From: Gammaproteobacteria bacterium RIFCSPHIGHO2_02_FULL_42_13
GTDB lineage: Bacteria; Pseudomonadota; Gammaproteobacteria; UBA12402
Assembly: GCA_001801405.1 (NCBI GenBank)
Contig: MGXQ01000075.1
Location: 1-25,422, forward strand
Length of the DNA: 25,422 bases
Reading direction: 5' to 3'
A program made the translations under genes and the position numbers. Numbering within the stretch: the first letter of the stretch is position 1; every line of letters begins with the position of its first letter. The notes below the pieces were generated by a model. The model was not told the DNA's origin. It saw only the letters and a program-made list of their open reading frames with translations, and made no database searches. This document shows, piece after piece, positions 1-7,210 of this stretch.

Positions 1-110
1 TTATAGCTTTATTCTCGTTCTCGCTACGCAATCGCGTGAAATATCCGGGTTAAGCCGCCGCGCAGCTCAGAGCACTTGACAAGGAAAATGCTTACAAAAT
101 TTTAATCCTC

Positions 111-147
111 GCAGCTCTGAGCTGGGGAAATGCAGTCGTAGCAAGGT
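111..147. repeat. Dispersed repeat, copy 1 (starts with palindrome CAGCTCTGAGCTG)
   Basis: A 13-bp interrupted palindrome is followed by a conserved tail (AAATG, AGTC, TAGCAA). The same arrangement recurs at 4121-4155 with a few mismatches, and the palindrome alone occurs again at 169-181. It lies just downstream of mnmE. It is seen directly in the sequence; the repeat family is not one I can name. Confidence 0.7.
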
Positions 148-168
148 CTCCATCACCCCCTCTCTCTA

Positions 169-181
169 CAGCTCTGAGCTG
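169..181. repeat. Solo palindrome CAGCTCTGAGCTG
   Basis: This is the core palindrome of the repeat at 111-147 without its tail, nine bases past the mnmE stop codon. On the mnmE transcript it could form a six-base-pair hairpin, but no T-run follows, so it is not a typical intrinsic terminator. No gene is visible in positions 1-190. Confidence 0.6.
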
Positions 182-190
182 CAAAATACT

Positions 191-1609
191 TTACTTCCCT
201 ACACAAAAACTCGAAAAAATTAAACCTAGCAAATCATCTGAGGTAAATGCACCGGTGATTTCGGATAAGGCGTTTTGAGCTAAATGTAAATTCTCTGCCA
301 ACAACTCTATAGATTTGAAATCATCCTGCGCAGTTACTAAAAATTGATGCGCTTTATCTAACGCTTCTAAATGACGACGGCGGGCGATAAAGGCGCTTTC
401 GCTGGTCGCATTAAAACCCATGATTTCTTTTAGATGGTTTTTTAACAGCTCTATACCAAATTGTTGCTTGGCGGATATATAAATGATTGTTTGGTTCAAT
501 TCTCTGGATCCCGGATATTTGCTTCGCAAATTCCGGGATGACGAGGAGGGAGAGAGCAAATTCCGGGATGACGAGGAGGGAGAGAGCAAATTCCGGGATG
601 ACGAGGAGGGAGAGAGCAAATTCCGGGATGATACGCGAGGTAGTTCATTCGTTAAATCAATTTTATTCCGAATAATCGTCCCCGACTCCGGCATTTCATC
701 ATCCGAATCGACCATAAATAAAACACAATCCGCTTTTTCCATCTCTTCGCGTGCGCGGCGCACACCTTCTTGTTCAATCACATCCTCGCTATCACGCAGC
801 CCTGCAGTATCAATAATATGTAAAGGCATGCCGTCAAGTTGAATATATTCGCGCAACACATCTCGCGTTGTACCTGGAATATCAGTCACAATCGCGGAAT
901 CGCGCCCGCTTAATGCATTTAATAAGGTTGATTTGCCAACATTGGGCTTTCCGGCAATCACCACCGTCATGCCTTCGCGCAACAAAACACCTTGCCGAGC
1001 ACTGACTTGTACGCGAGCTAATTGGTTTAAAATAGCATTTAATTTTTCAGATACTTTTCCATCACCTAATAAATCAAGATCTTCCTCGGTAAAATCAATC
1101 GACGCTTCGACATATTTACGTAATTCTGTAATTTGTTCAACTAATTCATGAATGCGTTTTGAAAACTCTCCTTGCAATGATCGAATCGCCGACTTTGCCG
1201 CTTGTTGTGATGAAGCATCAATTAAATCCGCAATGCTTTCGGCTTGTGCTAAATCAATCTTACCGTTTAAAAATGCGCGCTTAGAAAATTCTCCGGGCTC
1301 TGCAAGTCGTGCTCCATTTTTTACGACCGCCTGCAGCAAACGATCTAAAACAACTGGCCCACCGTGCGCATGCAATTCCAACGTATCTTCGCCGGTAAAC
1401 GAATGAGGATTTTTAAAAAACAACGCAATGCCTTGGTCAATGACCTCGTCGTCATCATAAAAACAACCAATATGCGCAATTTTTGATTCAGGCAATGTTT
1501 TTAGAATAGATTTTGAAATACTCTCGGCCGAAGAACCCGATACGCGAATAATGCCGATACCACCTCGACCGGGCGGCGTTGCAATCGCGGTAATCGTATC
1601 CTTCATCAT
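191..1609 (-). CDS. mnmE: tRNA modification GTPase MnmE (TrmE) with an in-frame repeat insertion
   Basis: MnmE works with MnmG to install the carboxymethylaminomethyl group on the wobble uridine of certain tRNAs. The N-terminal folate-binding domain (TPPGRGGIGI, residues 11-20), the GTPase motifs G1 GKPNVGKS (220-227), G2 TTRD (247-250), G3 DTAG (267-270) and G4 NKID (315-318), and the C-terminal catalytic CVGK end are all present. I prefer the ATG at 1609, which overlaps the yidC stop as ATGA; an upstream in-frame GTG at 1624 is possible. The protein is 472 residues against about 454 in E. coli. Between G4 and the ISAK motif (378-381) there are 59 residues where E. coli has about 19. The extra segment is a threefold ten-residue repeat, SSRNLLSPSS, encoded by the repeat array at 509-632. 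The reading frame and all catalytic motifs stay intact. It is the last gene of the rpmH operon. Confidence 0.97.
   Translation of the reverse strand: MMKDTITAIATPPGRGGIGIIRVSGSSAESISKSILKTLPESKIAHIGCFYDDDEVIDQGIALFFKNPHSFTGEDTLELHAHGGPVVLDRLLQAVVKNGARLAEPGEFSKRAFLNGKIDLAQAESIADLIDASSQQAAKSAIRSLQGEFSKRIHELVEQITELRKYVEASIDFTEEDLDLLGDGKVSEKLNAILNQLARVQVSARQGVLLREGMTVVIAGKPNVGKSTLLNALSGRDSAIVTDIPGTTRDVLREYIQLDGMPLHIIDTAGLRDSEDVIEQEGVRRAREEMEKADCVLFMVDSDDEMPESGTIIRNKIDLTNELPRVSSRNLLSPSSSSRNLLSPSSSSRNLLSPSSSSRNLRSKYPGSRELNQTIIYISAKQQFGIELLKNHLKEIMGFNATSESAFIARRRHLEALDKAHQFLVTAQDDFKSIELLAENLHLAQNALSEITGAFTSDDLLGLIFSSFCVGK
509..632. repeat. Palindromic element plus 30-bp tandem repeat inside mnmE
   Basis: Positions 509-538 form a hairpin: TCCCGG and ATTTGC pair with GCAAAT and CCGGGA around a TTC loop. 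The right half, beginning GCAAATTCCGGGATGACGAG, is then repeated as a perfect 30-bp unit at 526-555, 556-585 and 586-615, with a partial fourth copy to about 632. Thirty bases equal ten codons, so the expansion keeps the mnmE frame. The outer sequence (CTGGATCCCGG to CCGGGATGAC) resembles the widespread intergenic repeat type with CTGGAT and ATGAC ends, and the in-gene position recalls Rickettsia palindromic elements. Confidence 0.9.
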
Positions 1610-3282
1610 TTTTTCTTTTTCCACTCTCGCTTTTTTCTACGCGGATAATGTCCGTGTTCACAGCGATAGGTCACCACCCATTGTTGCATGATTGATAATA
1701 AATTATTCGTAAACCAATACAGCACCAAGCCTGCTGGGAAGTTTACAAAAATTATCGTCATCAACACGGGTAAGAACAACATTAATTTGGCTTGCGCTGC
1801 ATCGGGCGGCGCAGGACTGAGCTTTTGCTGCGCAAACATCGTGAGCCCCATCAAGATTGGCAAAATATAATAAGGGTCTTTGACGGCCAAATCTGTAATC
1901 CAAAATATAAATGGCGCCTGGCGCAACTCAACGCTTTGCAGCAACACGTAATATAGTGCAAAGAATACGGGAATCTGAATCAAGATCGGCAAACAGCCTC
2001 CCAAAGGATTCACTTTTTCGCTTTTATATAATCCCATCACCGCTTTTGACATGCCTTCCTTGTCATCTTTATAACGTTCTTTGAGTTGTTGCATTTTCGG
2101 CTGAAGCGTTCGCATTCTCGCCATCGAGACATAACTGGTTTCAGATAACTTATAAAAAACCAATTTGATCAATAACGTGATAATAACGATCGACCAACCC
2201 CAGTTGCCGACAAAGTGATTAATAAAGGCCAATGCTTTAAACAATAGAATCGATATAAACCACATCCAACCATAATCAATGGTATGCGATAATAATGGCG
2301 CGGCTGCATCTAATTGTTTTGCCAGTTTTGGTCCAACAAAAAGTTTGGATGCTAATTGCACGGTTTTACTCGGATCAATCGTCATTTGATGGCCAATCAT
2401 GCCAACCGTATACATGCTATCTGCAGTCACTTGGCTATAAAAATGATATATTCCTTCTTTACTTGGCACCCAAGCGCTTAAAAAATAATGCTGTGGGGTC
2501 GCGATCCATCCACCGCTCACATTACTGTTGAGTGGCTCTTCTTGTAATTTCGAGGACTTAAATTGTTCGTATTTATTTTCGGGAGTATAAATGGCTACGC
2601 CTTCAAATGAATGCAGGCCGCGCGTCAAAAATCCGTTGGCTGTGGTTTGCTCATCCACGTCATGCACGATTTGCATGTAGTAATTACCGACCCATGATTT
2701 TCCGGAATTATTCTTAATATTGTATGTCACATCAATGGCATAAGTTTTCGGATAGAACACATAGTTTTTTTCAACGGACATGCCATCTTGAGTGCCTGAT
2801 AAATTAACAACAAGCTTTGTGTCGCCTGGCTTTAATGAAAAACTTGTCTGACTTGACTTATATTGTGCTAAATGTTGGTTGTCGGTAACAATGCTTGACT
2901 TGGTTAACCCGCTCTGGACAACATATAAATTATTCGGCTCATCATTTAACAATAAATATGGCTTATCGCTGTTTAATGTGATGGGATATTTTAATAATGA
3001 AGCTTGAACAATATTGCCACCTAATGTATCGATTTTAATATCCAAAACATCGGTTTGAATATCAATGACTCTGTTTTTCGGAATAGACTGAAATGTTTGA
3101 TTCGTTAGCTGCACGACTTGATTGACATTGTGCGTCACTGTTGTCGAAACCGCGCCGTTTTGTTGTTGCTGAACTGCTGTTTGCGCTGACACGGAGGGAT
3201 GCTCTGCTTGCCATGCATTAAACAGCATAAAGCTAATTGCGACAATAGCCGCATAAAGCACATAACGTATATATTTAATCAT
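1606..3282 (-). CDS. yidC: Membrane protein insertase YidC
   Basis: YidC inserts and folds inner-membrane proteins, alone or with SecYEG. The 558 residues match the gammaproteobacterial form (548 in E. coli): an N-terminal membrane anchor (residues 5-21), a large periplasmic domain (about 50-330), then the five-helix Oxa1 core. The core contains SMARMRTLQPKMQQL and the KVNPLGGCLPILIQIPVFFALYY block. A lysine (about residue 373, in ITLLIKLVFY) sits where E. coli has the functionally important Arg366 of the hydrophilic groove, so the positive charge is kept. The tail is very basic, ending KKREWKKKK, as expected for ribosome contact. The start overlaps the yidD stop by four bases and the stop overlaps the mnmE start, which indicates translational coupling. 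Confidence 0.98.
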   Translation of the reverse strand: MIKYIRYVLYAAIVAISFMLFNAWQAEHPSVSAQTAVQQQQNGAVSTTVTHNVNQVVQLTNQTFQSIPKNRVIDIQTDVLDIKIDTLGGNIVQASLLKYPITLNSDKPYLLLNDEPNNLYVVQSGLTKSSIVTDNQHLAQYKSSQTSFSLKPGDTKLVVNLSGTQDGMSVEKNYVFYPKTYAIDVTYNIKNNSGKSWVGNYYMQIVHDVDEQTTANGFLTRGLHSFEGVAIYTPENKYEQFKSSKLQEEPLNSNVSGGWIATPQHYFLSAWVPSKEGIYHFYSQVTADSMYTVGMIGHQMTIDPSKTVQLASKLFVGPKLAKQLDAAAPLLSHTIDYGWMWFISILLFKALAFINHFVGNWGWSIVIITLLIKLVFYKLSETSYVSMARMRTLQPKMQQLKERYKDDKEGMSKAVMGLYKSEKVNPLGGCLPILIQIPVFFALYYVLLQSVELRQAPFIFWITDLAVKDPYYILPILMGLTMFAQQKLSPAPPDAAQAKLMLFLPVLMTIIFVNFPAGLVLYWFTNNLLSIMQQWVVTYRCEHGHYPRRKKREWKKKK

Positions 3283-3527
3283 TTAACTCTTTTTCCTTCT
3301 GGTACCGGATCAAATCCTCCGGCGTTTAATGGGTGACATCGTAGCAAACGCCACACGGTCAATAAACACCCTATAAATACTCCGCGTTTTCGCAACGCCT
3401 CTTCAGCATAATGTGAACAGCTGGGATAAAAACGACAACGTTGCCCCAAGAACGGGCTAATAAGAAAACGGTAGAGTTTTAATATTCCAATTAAAATAAT
3501 TTGAATTGTTGCTTTAATCGATCCCAT
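3279..3527 (-). CDS. yidD: Membrane protein insertion efficiency factor YidD
   Basis: This is a small membrane-associated protein (82 residues) that accompanies yidC and is thought to help membrane insertion. It shows the family core: LYRFLISPFLGQRCRFYPSC (residues 18-37), an amphipathic N-terminus and CHPLNAGGFDPVP near the end, with conserved cysteines in RCRFYPSCSHYA. It overlaps rnpA by 37 bases and yidC by four (ATGA), the usual tight packing of this operon. Confidence 0.95.
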   Translation of the reverse strand: MGSIKATIQIILIGILKLYRFLISPFLGQRCRFYPSCSHYAEEALRKRGVFIGCLLTVWRLLRCHPLNAGGFDPVPEGKRVK

Positions 3528-3859
3528 TGCTTATCAAGCTCTAATCTTAAATCAGAATTAGTGACATTATTCGCACCGCTGCGAGTAACAACAACAATAT
3601 CCAAACCATCCAATTGATGTTGTTGATGCCGGAAACTTTCTCGAATCACTCGTTTTATACGATTTCGATCAACCGCCAACTTTCCACCCGTTTTTTTGCT
3701 CACAATCAATCCAAGTCTTGCATTCTTAAGTTGATTACGAGAAACAACCAGCATTAAAGAACGATCGAAGATTTTTTTCCCTTTTGAAAATACAGCCTCA
3801 AATTCCTTTGCGCAAAGCAAACGATAATTTTTTGAATATTGCAAACTCGCTGATTTCAA
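3491..3859 (-). CDS. rnpA: Ribonuclease P protein component
   Basis: This is the protein subunit of RNase P, which binds the catalytic RNA and the 5' leader of pre-tRNAs. The 122 residues contain the typical opening YSKNYRLLCAKEFEAVF and the RNA-binding RNR motif, AVDRNRIKRVIRESFR (about residues 63-78). The start is a TTG, supported by a GAGGG-type ribosome binding site six or so bases upstream; no ATG fits the conserved N-terminus better. It lies 31 bases after rpmH and overlaps yidD. Confidence 0.96.
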   Translation of the reverse strand: MKSASLQYSKNYRLLCAKEFEAVFSKGKKIFDRSLMLVVSRNQLKNARLGLIVSKKTGGKLAVDRNRIKRVIRESFRHQQHQLDGLDIVVVTRSGANNVTNSDLRLELDKQWDRLKQQFKLF

Positions 3860-3890
3860 ATGACCCTCGCTTGATTGAACTCGAGTCAGA

Positions 3891-4031
3891 TTAAGCGCTC
3901 AGTCGTTTGCGGCCTTTTGCTCGTCTTCTTTTGATGACTTCTTGGCCGTCTTTAGTCTGCATACGAGCTCTAAACCCAAATTTTCGCTGTCGGCTTAATT
4001 TGCTGGGTTGATAGGTTCTTTTTGTCGCCAT
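3891..4031 (-). CDS. rpmH: 50S ribosomal protein L34
   Basis: This is a 46-residue, very basic protein, found by translating the minus strand. It starts MATKRTYQPSKLSRQRKFGF and ends RRRAKGRKRLSA, which is an essentially canonical bacterial L34. An AGGT sequence precedes the ATG by five bases. It is the first gene of the rpmH-rnpA-yidD-yidC-mnmE operon and is read from the promoter at 4068-4096. Confidence 0.97.
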   Translation of the reverse strand: MATKRTYQPSKLSRQRKFGFRARMQTKDGQEVIKRRRAKGRKRLSA

Positions 4032-4067
4032 AGTTCACCTGTTATCTATATCTATGTAAAGGCGCCC

Positions 4068-4096
4068 ATTCTATGTAGATATGAGAGATTTGTCAA
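4068..4096 (-). promoter_or_regulatory. Sigma-70 promoter of the rpmH operon
   Basis: On the minus strand there is a perfect -35 TTGACA (4091-4096), a 17-base spacer and a -10 TAGAAT (4068-4073). Transcription would start near 4061, about 30 bases before the rpmH ATG. This is the strongest promoter match in the window, as expected for a ribosomal-protein operon. Confidence 0.85.
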
Positions 4097-4120
4097 AAAA
4101 ATCGCCTTTTCAACCCGCTG

Positions 4121-4155
4121 GCAGCTCTGAGCTGAGCAAATGTAGTCATAGCAAT
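4121..4155. repeat. Dispersed repeat, copy 2
   Basis: This has the same order of blocks as 111-147 (GCAGCTCTGAGCTG, then AAATG, AGTC, TAGCAA). Together the two copies sit at the two ends of the five-gene rpmH-mnmE operon, in the same orientation. This copy also borders the origin candidate. Confidence 0.7.
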
Positions 4156-4164
4156 GGTTTAATG

Positions 4165-4526
4165 GCGAAATATTAAAAAGCGTAAGTTTTTCTTCTTATA
4201 TAAATTATTATTTAAATAATTTCTTAATATTTATAAGCAAGAGCAAGATCTGTGGATAATCCATAAAAGATTATATTTTATAATAAGTTAAGTCGCTATC
4301 AAAGCATGTGCTTATGAAATGTATTAGCTGTCTGTAACCTGTGGACTAAAATGAGATTGTCTGAGATATAAGTTATTGATAGAGTTATCCACAGAGTTTT
4401 TAGTTTTAATTTGTTTTATTATTCGTCAGTAACAATGTTTTTTATAATTGTTTTTGTTATCTGTGGATAAGTTTGAAAATTAGGAATAGACTTCTCAACA
4501 GATTTTAGTCCGTAAGGTTCTGTGTT
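4165..4526. other. Candidate chromosomal replication origin (oriC)
   Basis: The rpmH-dnaA spacer holds a very AT-rich block (4165-4245, including the inverted repeat AAATTATT/AATAATTT) that could be the unwinding element. It is followed by three perfect DnaA boxes: TGTGGATAA at 4251-4259, TTATCCACA at 4385-4393 and TGTGGATAA at 4462-4470. Weaker boxes lie at 4340-4348 (TGTGGACTA) and 4526-4534, the latter overlapping the dnaA start. Pseudomonas and several relatives have oriC in this same interval. The origin call is an inference; the boxes are seen directly. No gene is visible in 4097-4526. Confidence 0.7.
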
Positions 4527-5936
4527 GTGGATACATTAGCGGTTTTAGAAACACCTATTTCAAAAGATCAAGATATCAACCAAGATAATATTTGGTTTTT
4601 TTGTCTAGATTATTTGCAATCTGAATATTCAGCGCAGGATTGTAATACGTGGCTTCGGCCGTTGCAGGCAGAATTTTATCGCAACACATTGTTTTTACTC
4701 GCTCCAAATGATTTTGTCGTCGATCATGTCAAGGAAAATTTTTTAAATCGCATTCGAGAATTGGTTAATCAGGTTTTTAAGCTAGATGTTCCTGTTAATG
4801 TTGTGATCGAAGTAGGATCAAGAAAACAACAAACACCATTAAACGATCAAAATATTGGCTTAAAAAACGATTCTGTGGATAATTATGTGAATAAAAATCC
4901 ACAATTACAACAAACAGTGACTAATCTTAATCCGACTTTCACCTTTGAAACATATGTAAAAGGAAAATCAAATGAATTTGCCTTTGCGGCTGGTTACCAA
5001 GTGGCGCGACAACCAGGCGGAGCCTATAATCCATTGCTGATTTATGGTGGTGTTGGTTTAGGTAAGACACATTTAATGCAGGCGGTTGGAAACGGCATAT
5101 TAGAGCGCGACCCAAACGCGAGAGTTCAGTATTTGCACTCCGAACGATTTGTTGCAAATATGGTCAAAGCACTTCAAACCAATACAATAGAACAATTTAA
5201 ACAATACTATCGATCAGTGGATGCATTGTTGATCGATGATATTCAATTTTTTGCGGGCAAGGATCGTTCACAGGAAGAATTTTTTCATACGTTTAATGCG
5301 TTGCTCGAAGAAAAACGTCAAATCATTATGACTTGCGATAGATACCCAAAAGAATTGCGCGGTTTAAAAGAGAGGTTACAGTCTCGTTTTGGTTGGGGAT
5401 TGACCGTTGCGATTGAACCACCAGAGCTAGAAACGCGAGTTGCTATTTTAATGAACAAATCTGCGAAAATTGGTGTGAATTTTTCTTATGAAGTGGCCTT
5501 TTTTATTGCAAAACGTATTCGTTCAAATGTGCGTGAGTTAGAAGGAGCCTTAAAACGAGTCATTGCGAATGCAGAATTTACCGGTCGAGAAATTACCGTC
5601 GATTTTGTTAAGGAAGCGTTGAAGGATTTGATTACGCTGCAAGACAAATTAGTGACGATCGAAAATATTCAAAAAACGGTAGCAGAGTATTATAAGATCA
5701 AAGTGTCTGAATTATTATCAAAGCGTCGAACTCGTTCATTAGCGCGACCGCGGCAAATGGCAATGGCATTAGCGAAAGAGCTAACGACGCACAGCTTACC
5801 TGAAATTGGCGAGGCATTTGGCGGTAAAGATCATACTACTGTGCTGCACGCGTGTAGAAAAATAAAAGAATTAGTCGATAGCACGACAGATATGCAAGAA
5901 GATTATTCAAATTTGATGCGAATCTTGACGACGTAA
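4527..5936 (+). CDS. dnaA: Chromosomal replication initiator DnaA
   Basis: DnaA is an AAA+ ATPase that binds DnaA boxes, melts oriC and loads the helicase. Over 469 residues it shows domain I (about 20-90, helicase and self-interaction), a low-complexity linker (about 95-135), the Walker A GGVGLGKT (174-181), Walker B LLIDDIQ (234-240), the box VII arginine region LKERLQSRF (280-288), and the domain IV DNA-binding signature GGKDHTTVLHACRKI (432-446). The GTG start follows an AAGG site by about nine bases. A weak DnaA-like box overlaps the start, which would suit autoregulation, and a perfect box lies in the gene at 4874-4882. Confidence 0.98.
   Translation: MDTLAVLETPISKDQDINQDNIWFFCLDYLQSEYSAQDCNTWLRPLQAEFYRNTLFLLAPNDFVVDHVKENFLNRIRELVNQVFKLDVPVNVVIEVGSRKQQTPLNDQNIGLKNDSVDNYVNKNPQLQQTVTNLNPTFTFETYVKGKSNEFAFAAGYQVARQPGGAYNPLLIYGGVGLGKTHLMQAVGNGILERDPNARVQYLHSERFVANMVKALQTNTIEQFKQYYRSVDALLIDDIQFFAGKDRSQEEFFHTFNALLEEKRQIIMTCDRYPKELRGLKERLQSRFGWGLTVAIEPPELETRVAILMNKSAKIGVNFSYEVAFFIAKRIRSNVRELEGALKRVIANAEFTGREITVDFVKEALKDLITLQDKLVTIENIQKTVAEYYKIKVSELLSKRRTRSLARPRQMAMALAKELTTHSLPEIGEAFGGKDHTTVLHACRKIKELVDSTTDMQEDYSNLMRILTT
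4874..4882 (-). promoter_or_regulatory. Perfect DnaA box inside dnaA
   Basis: TGTGGATAA (the complement of TTATCCACA) lies in the part of dnaA that encodes the variable domain II linker, where protein constraint is weak. It could extend the origin or regulatory cluster, or be chance. The match is exact; its function is inferred. Confidence 0.4.
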
Positions 5937-5997
5937 CAATCTGTTTAAATATGCACTCTTTCTGGTGTAGACTAATATTAATTTCTAATTAAATTAT

Positions 5998-6001
5998 GGA
6001 G
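5998..6001 (+). promoter_or_regulatory. Ribosome binding site choosing the dnaN start
   Basis: A GGAG six bases before the ATG at 6008 is the only good Shine-Dalgarno near the start of dnaN. The ATG at 6074, which would give the length typical of the family, has only A-rich sequence before it. Confidence 0.55.
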
Positions 6002-6007
6002 CTAATC

Positions 6008-7183
6008 ATGGCCGCTACAACCGATTTTTGTGAAGAAACGATCGAATCCGCACAAAAAACAAACAAAACAGTCATGTCATTTAGTCTTTCGCGAGATGCG
6101 TTATTAAAACCATTGCAATTAGTTGCTGGTGCTGTGGAACGTCGACAAACGATGGCAATTTTGTCGAATATTTTTTTAAGTGTTAGGGGTAATAAATTAT
6201 CGTTAACGGCAACTGATCTTGAATTAGAATTATCTAGCCATGTTGAATTAGAGGGTGCGAGTGAAGAGGGTAATATTACCGTTTCCGCTAGAAAATTTCT
6301 CGATATTTGCCGTACATTACCGGCGGATGCAATAATAAAATTAGAAATGAAGAACGATCGCGCTATTTTATCGACACAAAAAAGTAAATTCACATTATCC
6401 ACATTGCCTGCAGAGGAATTTCCAAAAGTTGAAGAAGGAAAGGGACAGGTTACTTTCTCCGTTTCGCAAAAAACGCTCAAAAATGTTTTGGCGAGCACTC
6501 ATTTTTCGATAGCGCAGCAGGATATGCGTTATTATTTAAACGGAATGTTGTTTGAGTTACGCGAAGATGAGTTACGGTTGATTGCAACCGACGGGCATCG
6601 TTTATCGCTGGGATCTATTGATAGATTAAAACTTAAAAAAGGAAACAACGCGCAAGTGATCGTGCCGCGCAAAGGAATCGTAGAATTGATGCGTCTTTTA
6701 AATGATAACGATGACATGATTGAGTTTGTGATTGGGGCAAATCATATTTATGCGACGACGACAGAATTTAAATTTATTTCTAAGCTAATTGAAGGAAAGT
6801 TCCCCGATTATGCGCGCGTTATTCCAAAAAAAGGCGATAAGGTGGTTGAAATAGAACGCGAAATCTTGAAGCAAGCATTTACTCGTGTTGCTATTTTGTC
6901 GAATGAAAAATATCGAGGCATTCGATTATTTTTATCCGAAAATATATTGAGAATTTCAGCCAATAATCCTGAGCAAGAAGAAGCAGAGGAAGATTTGGCG
7001 ATCGAATATAATGGTGGTGAGCTTGAAATTGGATTTAATGTAAATTATTTGATCGATGTATGCCAAGCAATCCAGTCTTCGACTATCAAATTGGTATTTG
7101 CTGATTCCAATAGCAGTTTATTAGTGGAAGAAGATCAAGAATTAGGTAGTTTCACCTATGTTGTGATGCCGATGAGATTATAA
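6008..7183 (+). CDS. dnaN: DNA polymerase III beta subunit (sliding clamp)
   Basis: The clamp is a dimeric ring that tethers DNA polymerase III and other partners to DNA. The three repeated clamp domains are present, opening SLSRDALLKPLQLVAGAVERR and ending in the typical YVVMPMRL peptide. I chose the ATG at 6008 because of its GGAG site; another ATG at 5996 is too close upstream to use it. This gives 391 residues, with about 22 extra N-terminal residues (MAATTDFCEETIESAQKTNK...) before MSFSLSRD, where most clamps begin. The shorter start at 6074 would give 369 residues, nearer the E. coli length of 366. It follows dnaA by 71 bases and precedes recF by 27. A perfect DnaA box lies inside at 6395-6403. 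Confidence 0.96.
   Translation: MAATTDFCEETIESAQKTNKTVMSFSLSRDALLKPLQLVAGAVERRQTMAILSNIFLSVRGNKLSLTATDLELELSSHVELEGASEEGNITVSARKFLDICRTLPADAIIKLEMKNDRAILSTQKSKFTLSTLPAEEFPKVEEGKGQVTFSVSQKTLKNVLASTHFSIAQQDMRYYLNGMLFELREDELRLIATDGHRLSLGSIDRLKLKKGNNAQVIVPRKGIVELMRLLNDNDDMIEFVIGANHIYATTTEFKFISKLIEGKFPDYARVIPKKGDKVVEIEREILKQAFTRVAILSNEKYRGIRLFLSENILRISANNPEQEEAEEDLAIEYNGGELEIGFNVNYLIDVCQAIQSSTIKLVFADSNSSLLVEEDQELGSFTYVVMPMRL
6395..6403 (+). promoter_or_regulatory. Perfect DnaA box inside dnaN
   Basis: TTATCCACA matches the consensus box exactly within the dnaN coding sequence. It may act as an extra DnaA binding site near the origin, or be incidental. Only the match itself is seen. Confidence 0.3.
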
Positions 7184-7210
7184 AACATTATATAAATCAA
7201 AGAGTTACGC

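Noticed and set aside
483..842. Plus-strand ORFs of 62 and 119 codons across the mnmE repeat
   Set aside because: The 30-bp repeat has no stop in several frames, so it opens ORFs on both strands. The conserved GTPase motifs show that the minus frame is the real one.
4443..4448. TATAAT as a dnaA promoter -10
   Set aside because: No acceptable -35 lies 16-18 bases upstream, and the area is so AT-rich that a match by chance is likely.
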